The notes beneath the pieces are model-generated. The model was not told the DNA's origin, did not search any database, and saw only the letters and a program-made list of their open reading frames with translations. From assembly GCA_028698395.1 (NCBI GenBank), contig JAQVDG010000181.1, positions 1 through 5,278 of the forward strand: 5,278 nucleotides of DNA, in the 5' to 3' direction. Position 1 is the first letter of the stretch. Every line of letters starts with the position of its first letter. This document shows, piece after piece, positions 1 through 4,809 of the stretch. Source of the DNA: Weeksellaceae bacterium. Its GTDB lineage: Bacteria; Bacteroidota; Bacteroidia; Flavobacteriales; Weeksellaceae. Made by a program: the position numbers and the translations under genes.

Positions 1-69
1 AATACGCTCGGCAATGTTTATATCTTTAAGAAAATGCTGTCCCAGGTGCTTTTTTGCTTTTACACTCAT
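1..69 (-). CDS. rsmA: 16S rRNA dimethyladenosine transferase RsmA/KsgA, N-terminal 23 codons only
   Basis: This is the start of a minus-strand gene cut by the left edge of the window. From the ATG at 69 it reads MSVKAKKHLGQHFLKD and continues INIAERI. A lysine-rich start followed by K-x-LGQHFL, just before the SAM-binding domain, is the hallmark of the KsgA/RsmA family. That enzyme dimethylates two adjacent adenines in the 3'-terminal hairpin of 16S rRNA late in small-subunit assembly. The methyltransferase motifs lie outside the window. It follows rplS on the same strand after a 91-bp gap holding a strong terminator, so it is probably transcribed separately; I see no clear promoter for it. 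The identification rests on 23 residues, but they are highly diagnostic. Confidence 0.87.
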   Translation of the reverse strand, partial: MSVKAKKHLGQHFLKDINIAERI

Positions 70-101
70 TCGGCTAAGGTATGATTTCTTGATTTTTTTT
101 C

Positions 102-138
102 AAAAAAAAACTCCCAAACCGATTGGGTTTAGGAGTTT
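102..138 (-). terminator. Rho-independent terminator downstream of rplS
   Basis: Bases 108-120 pair with 126-138 around a five-base loop. There are 12 base pairs and one C/A mismatch (115 x 131). On the minus strand the stem runs directly into a nine-T tract (the A run at 102-110 on the plus strand). It lies 22 bases past the rplS stop codon and separates rplS from rsmA. Confidence 0.85.
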
Positions 139-160
139 CATTATACAATTTTTTGTCTTT

Positions 161-505
161 TTACGCTTCTTTAATACGGGCTCTTTTTCCGCGTAAGTCT
201 CTAAAGTAGAAAATTCTTGCTCTTCTGACTTTACCTCTTTTGTTTACTTCAATTTTCTGAATAGCCGGCATATTAACCGGGAAAATTCTTTCTACTCCTA
301 CTTCACCGCTCATTTTACGAATGGTAAATGTTTCGGTAGCTCCTTGTCCTTTTCGTTGAATTACAACACCTTTAAAGAACTGAGTACGGGTTTTTCCACC
401 CTCTGAAATTTCATAAAAAACAGTAACTGTATCTCCACTTACGAATTTTGGGAAATCTTTTTTAGTTACAAATTTGTCTTGTACGTACTTTACTAAAGTC
501 TCCAT
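161..505 (-). CDS. rplS: 50S ribosomal protein L19
   Basis: A complete 114-residue L19, close to the usual bacterial length of about 115. L19 sits at the interface of the 30S and 50S subunits. The family pattern is clear: an N-terminal helix (METLVKYVQD), the SH3-like barrel with GDTV (residues 24-27) and FKGVVIQRKG (44-53), the RIFPVNMP segment (73-80), and the basic C-terminal signature starting KIEVNKRGKVRRA (84-96) and ending RGKRARI (105-111). The start at 505 gives the normal L19 N-terminus and has only AT-rich sequence upstream, with no Shine-Dalgarno, as is usual in Bacteroidota. It has its own promoter (574-605), a structured leader and a terminator, so it is a single-gene unit. Confidence 0.97.
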   Translation of the reverse strand: METLVKYVQDKFVTKKDFPKFVSGDTVTVFYEISEGGKTRTQFFKGVVIQRKGQGATETFTIRKMSGEVGVERIFPVNMPAIQKIEVNKRGKVRRARIFYFRDLRGKRARIKEA

Positions 506-528
506 TTTGGTAATTTAAATGATTTAAA

Positions 529-567
529 TTGAAAAACATACACGATTCTCGTCAGAGGTTTGTCAAC
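529..567 (-). ncRNA. Structured 5' leader of rplS, possible L19 autoregulatory leader
   Basis: The mRNA from the predicted promoter would carry about 60 untranslated bases. They can fold into a closing helix, 558-566 with 529-537 (eight pairs, one C/T mismatch, plus a possible G-T pair 567/528). Inside it is a small perfect hairpin at 542-552 (ACGA-GAA-TCGT on the minus strand). An AT-rich unpaired stretch follows, up to the ATG. Ribosomal-protein leaders are commonly bound by their own product, and an L19 leader class in flavobacteria is, as far as I recall, described. Assignment to that class is an inference from position and foldability, not from a covariance-model hit. Confidence 0.45.
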
Positions 568-573
568 GGTGCG

Positions 574-605
574 CAAAAGTATAAACATTTTACGAATCTG
601 ACAAA
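574..605 (-). promoter_or_regulatory. rplS promoter, Bacteroidota type
   Basis: On the minus strand TTTG (605-602) is followed after 20 bases by TACTTTTG (581-574), a full match to the TAnnTTTG -7 element. Transcription would start near 570, about 65 bases before the rplS ATG. The -33 box lies inside the last codons of the preceding DUF2007-like gene, so rplS can be expressed independently of the transaldolase operon. Confidence 0.65.
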
Positions 606-826
606 CTATTTTTGTAAATATTTAAAGCTTTCAAAAACTGGGATTGTTCAACCTGCAAACGGTAGCCTTCCAAAAGTGTGGGACCAAATGAATAATTAAC
701 AAACGAATTGATAATATGAACGTTAAATCCCTCTTGAAGCAAACGATTTTTAACGACTTCTGCTGTCCATAAATTATCAAAAGTTGCTAATGTTACGAAT
801 TTTATGTCGTTTGCTTTTTTATCCAT
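590..826 (-). CDS. DUF2007-like small protein (putative signal-transducing protein family)
   Basis: A 78-residue soluble protein without signal peptide or membrane segment. It has the compact DUF2007 pattern: a first strand (FVTLATFDN, residues 10-18), a helix with WTAEVVKNRLLQEGFNVHI (20-38), then a glycine/leucine segment leading to YRLQVEQSQFLKALNIY (55-71). The family is ferredoxin-fold-like, resembles PII-like sensors, and is often labelled 'putative signal transducing protein'; no biochemical role is established. The C-terminal zinc ribbon of some members is absent. It is the last gene of the transaldolase run and starts one base after the stop codon of the exported protein upstream, so it is almost certainly co-transcribed and perhaps translationally coupled. 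Confidence 0.75.
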   Translation of the reverse strand: MDKKANDIKFVTLATFDNLWTAEVVKNRLLQEGFNVHIINSFVNYSFGPTLLEGYRLQVEQSQFLKALNIYKNSLSDS

Positions 827-827
827 T

Positions 828-1241
828 TTACAAAACCTCTTTTACAGTGCCCCAAATTGCTCTGAATTCTGATGCAAAAAGTTGAGTTACGTCATTTCCT
901 TCTTTATCTTGGAAAGTCCGGTATTGATAAACAATATTTTTTTTAGGTACTTTTATAGGTTTTATACTTATTAAATCTCCGGCTACAAATTCATTTTCTA
1001 AGCAAGGAACCAAAACGGAAATTCGTTCTAAATAATCATCCACCACTGTTGTGCCGATAATCACACTGTAATGATTTTCTTTCTTATTGGTACATTCCGG
1101 ATTTACTAAAGTATAATCCACTAATAAGTCAAATTCTTCAGTTAAATCCAGATAAGTATATGTATTATTTTCCGGAACTTCTTGTGCTTTCAATACACTA
1201 AAAAAGCCGATGATTGCAATAAAAAATAATTTAAGCTTCAT
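828..1241 (-). CDS. Exported protein of unknown function
   Basis: A 137-residue protein I do not recognise. Residues 1-19 form a standard Sec signal peptide (two lysines, a hydrophobic core IAIIGFFSVL, then KA before QE), predicting cleavage after Ala19. There is no lipobox cysteine, so a periplasmic location is likely in a Gram-negative cell. The mature part alternates short hydrophobic strands with polar turns and looks mainly beta. It holds exactly two cysteines (50 and 80), which could form a disulfide. The ATG overlaps the stop of the upstream membrane-protein gene (ATGA, four bases), showing operon organisation. Real-gene status is supported by the signal peptide and by tight packing on both sides; the function is unknown. 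Confidence 0.75.
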   Translation of the reverse strand: MKLKLFFIAIIGFFSVLKAQEVPENNTYTYLDLTEEFDLLVDYTLVNPECTNKKENHYSVIIGTTVVDDYLERISVLVPCLENEFVAGDLISIKPIKVPKKNIVYQYRTFQDKEGNDVTQLFASEFRAIWGTVKEVL

Positions 1242-1552
1242 ATTTTTTTTATTTTGTTGTTTTTTGGAATAAACCTACTGAACATCTTTTTTTCAAATGC
1301 CCAGAAAAATTTAAATTGACCGAAAATAGTTCCTGTAATCAGCAATAATAAACTATAAATCGGAAAAATTAAAATTAAACGAAGTGGAATCAAGAACCAA
1401 AGTGAAATTTTATCGCTTGTCAATCCTAAATAATCTACTACGGGTTTTGCCAACCAAGCAGAAATAGAGCCGGTTATAGAAAAGACAATCAATATAATAA
1501 TCAATTGGAAATTACTTTGAATTTCCCAACGTTTTTTTAATTTTTTAAACAC
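1238..1552 (-). CDS. DUF6787-like inner-membrane protein
   Basis: A 104-residue membrane protein with a basic N-terminus ([11 protein letters not shown]), a first hydrophobic helix at about residues 16-35, a second at about 52-77, and a positively charged tail. The loop-and-tail motif [14 protein letters not shown] (78-91) after the second helix, together with KKRW near the start, is what I associate with the small Bacteroidota family DUF6787. Members are sometimes mislabelled as diacylglyceryl transferase. The charge pattern places both termini in the cytoplasm. The start is GTG at 1552 and overlaps the last eight bases of the transaldolase gene, implying translational coupling. No enzymatic residues are evident, and the role is unknown. 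Confidence 0.75.
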   Translation of the reverse strand: MFKKLKKRWEIQSNFQLIIILIVFSITGSISAWLAKPVVDYLGLTSDKISLWFLIPLRLILIFPIYSLLLLITGTIFGQFKFFWAFEKKMFSRFIPKNNKIKKI

Positions 1553-2207
1553 TCGTATTTCCTTTGGCGTAATCTGCTAAAAATTTTTCTAATCCAATAT
1601 CCGTCAAAGGATGTTTTAACAATCCCATAATGGAAGAAAGCGGTCCGGTCATCACATCAGCACCGATTTTTGCACAATCAATAATATGCATGGTATGACG
1701 AACAGATGCAGCTAAAATCTGAGTATCGAATAAATAATTATCATAAATCGTCCGTATTTCTTCAATTAAATTTAAACCATCGGTAGAAATATCGTCCAAA
1801 CGTCCGATAAAAGGTGAAACATAAGTTGCACCGGCTTTGGCCGCCAATAAGGCTTGTCCTGCTGAAAAAACTAAAGTTACATTCGTTTTAATTCCGTTTT
1901 TGGAAAAATAAGAACACGCCTGAATTCCGGCTTGAGTCATCGGGATTTTTACTACAATTTTCTCATTCAAATCAGCTAATTCCTTTCCTTCTTTTATCAT
2001 TCCGGCAAAATCAGTAGCAATAACTTCTGCACTAACATGCCCATCCACAATCTCACAAATGGCTTTATAATGATTTAAAATATTTTCTTTTCCGGTAATT
2101 CCTTCTTTTGCCATCAGAGAAGGATTAGTGGTTACGCCGTCTAAAATTCCTAAACTTTGTGCTTCTTTAATTTCAGCTAAATTAGCTGTATCAATAAAAA
2201 ATTTCAT
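1545..2207 (-). CDS. fsa: Transaldolase of the TalC/FSA family (fructose-6-phosphate aldolase-like)
   Basis: A complete 220-residue class I aldolase of the short TalC/MipB/FSA subfamily, which folds as a single TIM barrel. Visible family marks are FIDTANL (residues 4-10) with Asp6, the signature GVTTNPSLM (24-32), the Schiff-base lysine Lys87 in [16 protein letters not shown] (108-115), YVSPFIGR (129-136), and ILAASVRH followed by GADVMTGP. Transaldolase moves a dihydroxyacetone unit between sugar phosphates in the non-oxidative pentose phosphate pathway. Residue 61 is glutamate (VSAEV). True E. coli FSA has glutamine at the equivalent site and transaldolases have glutamate, so I infer transaldolase activity despite the common 'fsa' name. 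It is the first gene of the minus-strand operon and has its own promoter. Confidence 0.93.
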   Translation of the reverse strand: MKFFIDTANLAEIKEAQSLGILDGVTTNPSLMAKEGITGKENILNHYKAICEIVDGHVSAEVIATDFAGMIKEGKELADLNEKIVVKIPMTQAGIQACSYFSKNGIKTNVTLVFSAGQALLAAKAGATYVSPFIGRLDDISTDGLNLIEEIRTIYDNYLFDTQILAASVRHTMHIIDCAKIGADVMTGPLSSIMGLLKHPLTDIGLEKFLADYAKGNTSV

Positions 2208-2558
2208 TTGGATTTATTTTAATTTTTGGTTTCAACTGACAAAATTAAGCCGAATTAAATTGTCAGCAAATGATTTAAGGATAGAAATTTGGATAAATTT
2301 CGATGATTCACAGTTCTCAAATAACAAGTTGATAATTAATTTAGTGTTTTACTTAATTTTAATTGTTTTAGAAAAACCTTTTACTGCTTTTAAAGTTTCT
2401 TCAAAGTCAGTTTTAACAATAGCCATAAATTTGCTAAATCCTCGATTTCATACGCACTTCCATATCAAATCTCATAATAATACTTTCTGAGTGCATTTTT
2501 TATCCAATACCAAGCTATTATTCGTATCAATTTTATAATTTAGTAAAAATATTCAACT
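2208..2558. other. Gene-poor AT-rich stretch between the transaldolase operon and a small membrane-protein gene
   Basis: This 351-base stretch holds the transaldolase promoter at its left end and no convincing gene. A 25-codon minus-strand open frame (2349-2426) ends in a lysine-rich tail and could be the decayed end of a lost gene, but nothing identifies it. A plus-strand TAATTTAG about 20 bases before the ATG at 2559 is one base off the -7 consensus and has no good -33 partner. Confidence 0.6.
2240..2270 (-). promoter_or_regulatory. Promoter of the transaldolase operon, Bacteroidota type
   Basis: On the minus strand TTTG (2270-2267) and TAATTTTG (2247-2240) are separated by 19 bases, matching the -33/-7 consensus of Bacteroidota housekeeping sigma factor. 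The predicted start near 2236 leaves an AT-rich leader of about 30 bases before the ATG at 2207, with no ribosome-binding motif. Confidence 0.65.
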
Positions 2559-2786
2559 ATGGTTCTGATAGATATATTTCTTCTTATTTGGGCAATTGTC
2601 TTTCTGTTCTACGGTTTGGCAATTGCATTAGGTATTCTTGCTTCACCCTTTGCACTGTTTTATAAAATCTCCGGAAATGATTCCCCCATCAAGAAAAAAG
2701 ATAAAAAACTGTGGAAGTTTGCTGGCATCGTCTGGAGCATTGTAGCTGTACTGCTTTTATTTATCTTTTTCATGAACAAAGATTAA
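2559..2786 (+). CDS. Small two-helix membrane protein, unknown
   Basis: A 75-residue plus-strand frame that I cannot assign to a family. It has two strongly hydrophobic segments (about residues 3-35, possibly a long or bent helix, and 54-72). Between them is a polar, very basic loop (SGNDSPIKKKDKKLWKF, 38-54), which predicts the loop in the cytoplasm. It is the first plus-strand gene after the minus-strand operon and sits at the border of the phage-like DNA, so it may belong to either the host or the accessory region. Composition and the well-formed charge pattern favour a real gene. Such short hydrophobic frames can arise by chance in AT-rich DNA, which limits confidence. Confidence 0.5.
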   Translation: MVLIDIFLLIWAIVFLFYGLAIALGILASPFALFYKISGNDSPIKKKDKKLWKFAGIVWSIVAVLLLFIFFMNKD

Positions 2787-2800
2787 TTCACCCCCAAACT

Positions 2801-2934
2801 GATGATATAGAAGGGTTTTATTACTTTAAGGATAAAAAAAAGAGGTATTATTTAAAGCGGGACAGAAGTTTAAAGTAGTCGACTTTGATGATTGGGGGGA
2901 TGGGACTTATGAAATAACAATGGAAGAACTTTAG
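2801..2934 (+). pseudogene. C-terminal fragment, probable ADP-ribosyltransferase / MuF-type phage head protein, frameshifted
   Basis: In the frame from 2836 the DNA encodes KKEVLFKAGQKFKVVDF and ends GDGTYEITMEEL with a TAG stop at 2932-2934. An EVLF-x(2)-G-x-KFKV turn followed by a final beta strand ending in acidic residues matches, from my knowledge of the family, the C-terminal end of the ADP-ribosyltransferase exoenzyme domain. In phages that domain often closes MuF/SPP1-gp7-type head proteins. The frame is blocked upstream by TAA at 2833. A different frame (DDIEGFYYFKD from 2801) runs into the same spot across an eight-A run at 2834-2841, suggesting a frameshift there. No start codon or catalytic part is present. 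The family assignment rests on about 30 residues and is tentative. Confidence 0.4.
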
Positions 2935-3161
2935 CCAATGGAAGATTGTACTTTTCTTTGCCAATTTCTGTCTCTATCGTTTACTATTGCTAAATCTTCG
3001 GGAGACAATTGCTCTCTTAACTCTTTTTCCTTTTGTTTAAAAGGCGCAGATATTGTAAAAGAATTATATTCTTTTGTAAAAGGACGTTTAGCACTCTCAA
3101 GAAGAGCAGTAAGCTCTTCCGACAACGCCTCACGTTCTTTATAATATTCGTCTAAAGTCAT
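2931..3161 (-). CDS. Small charged protein of unknown function, moron-like position
   Basis: A 76-residue soluble protein that I do not recognise. It starts MTLDEYYKEREALSEEL, is rich in Glu, Lys and Arg, and looks helical at both ends. Between the helices is a less charged segment (RPFTKEYNSFTISAPF, residues 26-41). It ends SSIG with a TAA that overlaps the stop of the phage-type fragment on the other strand by four bases. I chose the ATG at 3161 over an upstream in-frame ATG at 3194, because the longer version would translate through the promoter boxes. An independent, oppositely oriented gene with its own promoter between structural genes is how phage morons look. An immunity, antitoxin or counter-defence role would be speculation. 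Confidence 0.55.
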   Translation of the reverse strand: MTLDEYYKEREALSEELTALLESAKRPFTKEYNSFTISAPFKQKEKELREQLSPEDLAIVNDRDRNWQRKVQSSIG

Positions 3162-3168
3162 AATGATA

Positions 3169-3196
3169 CAAATATACAAAAAAAATGACACCACAA
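3169..3196 (-). promoter_or_regulatory. Promoter of the 76-residue minus-strand gene
   Basis: On the minus strand TTG (3196-3194) and a perfect TAnnTTTG box, TATATTTG (3176-3169), are separated by 17 bases. The -7 box ends only seven bases before the ATG at 3161, so the mRNA would be leaderless or nearly so. The boxes overlap the start of the divergent gpG-like fragment. Confidence 0.5.
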
Positions 3197-3283
3197 GAAT
3201 TTATTCAACAAAGTTTGAAAGACCTGGAGGTTAAACTCACAGAAGAATTTGACCGCAATTTTGAGCGCAAAGCCTTTTTTGAC
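3185..3283 (+). pseudogene. N-terminal fragment of a gpG-like phage virion morphogenesis protein, cut by the CRISPR array
   Basis: From the ATG at 3185, 33 codons read MTPQEFIQQSLKDL and end FDRNFERKAFFD. Then the first CRISPR repeat begins in frame and adds only V-V-N before a stop. A short helical start leading to EFDRNFERKAFF is what I know from Bacteroidota phage proteins annotated as virion morphogenesis (Mu gpG-like). Those are about 160-190 residues long and continue with a conserved tryptophan and a serine/threonine-rich strand region. Everything after residue 33 is missing. The break falls exactly on the repeat boundary, so it is tied to the array's formation and not to random decay. 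In an intact phage the product would act in head-tail assembly. The fragment itself is probably non-functional. Confidence 0.6.
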
Positions 3284-3733
3284 GTTGTGAATTGATGTTT
3301 AAAATTTGTATTTTTATCGGGATTTATTCCAACAGGTTTAGTTTTCTTCTTTTCTAATTAGAAGTTGTGAATTGATGTTTAAAATTTGTATTTTTATCGG
3401 GATTTATTCCAACGCCGTACTTTTTAGGCATTCCAACCTGGGCGTTGTGAATTGATGTTTAAAATTTGTATTTTTATCGGGATTTATTCCAACATCGTTC
3501 GGAATTATTTGAGATTGCTCCAAGTTGTGAATTGATGTTTAAAATTTGTATTTTTATCGGGATTTATTCCAACGAGCTTCTTCTTTCGGCTCGGATGAAT
3601 TGCGTTGTGAATTGATGTTTAAAATTTGTATTTTTATCGGGATTTATTCCAACAGTATCTGCCATGGCATCATCAGCACTTAGGTTGTGAATTGATGTTT
3701 AAAATTTGTATTTTTATCGGGATTTATTCCAAC
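3284..3733 (+). repeat. CRISPR repeat block A: six identical 50-bp repeats, five spacers
   Basis: Repeats start at 3284, 3364, 3444, 3524, 3604 and 3684 and are identical over 50 bp. The spacers between them, and the one following (3734-3763), are all exactly 30 bp and all different. Compared with block B the repeat differs by one indel and seven substitutions: ATGTTTAAAA instead of CTTTCAAAT after the common start, and GGATTT instead of AGGTTA near the end. Perfect conservation within the block argues that these are not decaying trailer repeats. Confidence 0.95.
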
Positions 3734-3763
3734 AAGCAGGATTCAGCGAAGAAGAAAAAGCAA

Positions 3764-4285
3764 GTTGTGAATTGCTTTCAAATTTTGTATTTTTATCGAG
3801 GTTAATTCCAACTGGTTCCTTTCAGCTTGTCATCGGCATCCTGTTGTGAATTGCTTTCAAATTTTGTATTTTTATCGAGGTTAATTCCAACCTATTCCTG
3901 TTGCTAAGCCTTTTAATTGCGTTGTGAATTGCTTTCAAATTTTGTATTTTTATCGAGGTTAATTCCAACTGCTTTTGAATTTGGCGTAATTGGTTTTTTG
4001 TTGTGAATTGCTTTCAAATTTTGTATTTTTATCGAGGTTAATTCCAACTAATTATGAAAAGTATTTTAATAATAGATAGTTGTGAATTGCTTTCAAATTT
4101 TGTATTTTTATCGAGGTTAATTCCAACCTTAAAACATGGATGATTGCTATTTTCAAGGTTGTGAATTGCTTTCAAATTTTGTATTTTTATCGAGGTTAAT
4201 TCCAACTGCTTTTGAATTTGGCGTAATTGGTTTTTTGTTGTGAATTGCTTTCAAATTTTGTATTTTTATCGAGGTTAATTCCAAC
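3764..4285 (+). repeat. CRISPR repeat block B, part 1: seven identical 49-bp repeats, six spacers
   Basis: Repeats start at 3764, 3843, 3921, 4000, 4079, 4158 and 4237. The spacers are 30 bp, except 3892-3920, which has 29. The spacer at 3970-3999 is repeated exactly at 4207-4236, three units later. The spacer at 4049-4078 contains ATG followed by codons for KSILIID, resembling the start of a response-regulator gene. Confidence 0.95.
4238..4268 (+). promoter_or_regulatory. Repeat-internal promoter candidate (shown for one repeat; present in all)
   Basis: In each family-B repeat, TTG (repeat positions 2-4) is followed after 20 bases by TATTTTTA (25-32). This differs from the Bacteroidota -7 consensus TAnnTTTG only in the last base. 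Family A has the same pair with 21 bases between. Transcription would begin about ten bases before the next spacer. Neisseria and Campylobacter type II-C repeats are known to carry internal promoters, so the arrangement is plausible; it is not proven here. Confidence 0.35.
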
Positions 4286-4671
4286 CTGAAGTGAGCTTTC
4301 ACCTGATGTCTTTTCCCTTCTTTGCTGGTTCTGTGATGTGCCCTAACGTTCTGAATGGCTCTTACCCTCAACCCAAAGTTATGCACGGCAGCATAAGGCA
4401 CATGCGTTCCAAAGGTAATGGATGTTTCATCTTCATTCAAAACACCAAGACTTTTCCGGAGAAAAGTAGTATCGGTAAGGATGGCGCGTCCGGGGTCTTT
4501 GTCCGGATTTCTTTTGGGCCACGCTACAAATGCAACATCGGTGAAGCCTTCGTTTTGAAACGAATCATCAAACCATTGCAAGCAATATACCTTGGCATAG
4601 CGGCGCATGTCTGACTTTAATTTTTCAGCTATGCCTAAAAAATCAGGAGTTTTAAGATTTTCTTTTTCCAT
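4286..4671 (-). pseudogene. Phage virion morphogenesis protein (Mu gpG / tail-completion type), C-terminus lost into a CRISPR repeat
   Basis: From the ATG at 4671 about 129 codons are phage-like. An N-terminal helical part contains WFDDSFQNEGF (residues 33-43). It is followed by FVAWPKR (48-54), GRAILTDTTFLRKSL (61-75), ITFGTHVPYAAVHNFG (85-100) and a basic strand region ending VKAHFR (124-129). The order (aromatic/DSF-x(3)-GF, W-x-x-R, AILxDTxxLRxSL, GTxVPYAAxHxxG) is diagnostic of the phage virion morphogenesis family, which acts in head or tail completion. Family members run to about 170-190 residues, so roughly the last 50 are gone. The frame continues to 4153, but those 43 residues are merely translated repeat and spacer. 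The native product is therefore lost. Codons and GC content differ from the host genes. Confidence 0.8.
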
Positions 4672-4687
4672 TTTATTTTATTTATAG

Positions 4688-4718
4688 TTGGTAGTGTTCA
4701 TAATTGTTTTTATATTTG
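4688..4718 (+). promoter_or_regulatory. Possible plus-strand promoter inside the captured phage segment
   Basis: TTG (4688-4690) and TATATTTG (4711-4718), a perfect TAnnTTTG, are 20 bases apart. The promoter would point toward the second block of repeats and would start near 4722, antisense to the phage operon. Together with the hairpin at 4773-4804 it could yield a roughly 90-base RNA. AT-rich phage DNA can produce such boxes by chance. Confidence 0.3.
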
Positions 4719-4772
4719 TATTTGAGAATTAGCAGTAGTTCTCACGTGGGAAGAAGAGATTTGCCCCACTAC

Positions 4773-4809
4773 CTAAAAGCCGATTCTTATGAATTGGCTT
4801 TTAGCTTTT
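4773..4809 (+). terminator. Long hairpin with T-rich tail, probable terminator in the captured phage segment
   Basis: Bases 4773-4786 pair with 4791-4804 around a TTAT loop, giving 14 pairs with one G-T. On the plus strand it is followed by CTTTT and further T-rich sequence. On the minus strand it overlaps the stop codon of the upstream phage gene fragment and has no T run after it. On the plus strand it could end transcripts crossing the phage segment before they reach the second repeat block. Confidence 0.5.

Larger units (their letters stand above)
2801..3283 (+). mobile_element. Probable Mu-like prophage remnant abutting the CRISPR array
   Basis: Two plus-strand phage-type gene fragments flank a minus-strand small gene. 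They are the end of a probable MuF/ADP-ribosyltransferase protein (to 2934) and the start of a gpG-like virion morphogenesis gene (from 3185). In Mu-like phages the MuF-type head gene lies just before a gpG-type gene, so their order here is the natural one. The right edge is exact: phage-type coding sequence ends at 3283 and the first CRISPR repeat starts at 3284. The left edge is undefined because the first fragment decays upstream. No attachment site or terminal repeat was seen. Confidence 0.5.

Noticed and set aside
14..196. Plus-strand 60-codon frame at the left edge.
   Set aside because: It runs antisense through the rsmA start, the terminator and the end of rplS, and its composition is phenylalanine-rich noise.
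2349..2426. A 25-codon minus-strand frame (MAIVKTDFEETLKAVK...).
   Set aside because: It is too short, and I saw no promoter or relative; at most the end of a decayed gene.
2128..2490. Plus-strand 120-codon frame overlapping the transaldolase start.
   Set aside because: It is antisense to conserved transaldolase codons and continues through the promoter; no domain is recognisable.
2938..3144. Plus-strand 68-codon frame opposite the 76-residue gene.
   Set aside because: It has no promoter and is serine/leucine-rich as expected of antisense; the minus-strand frame has a promoter and protein-like composition.
3194..3213. ATTTATTCAAC in the gpG-like fragment resembles the 3' end of repeat A (ATTTATTCCAAC), and TTTGAAAG nearby resembles an anti-repeat.
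   Set aside because: The matches are short, in coding sequence, and not extended on either side, so not a degenerate repeat or tracrRNA.
4153..4285. The minus-strand open frame of the phage gene continues 43 codons past 4286 and looks like one 172-residue protein.
   Set aside because: That tail is translated CRISPR repeat (LELTSIKIQNLKAIHN) and spacer, not phage protein.
4291..4614. Plus-strand 107-codon frame in the phage segment.
   Set aside because: It is antisense to the clear virion morphogenesis fragment and has no recognisable motif.
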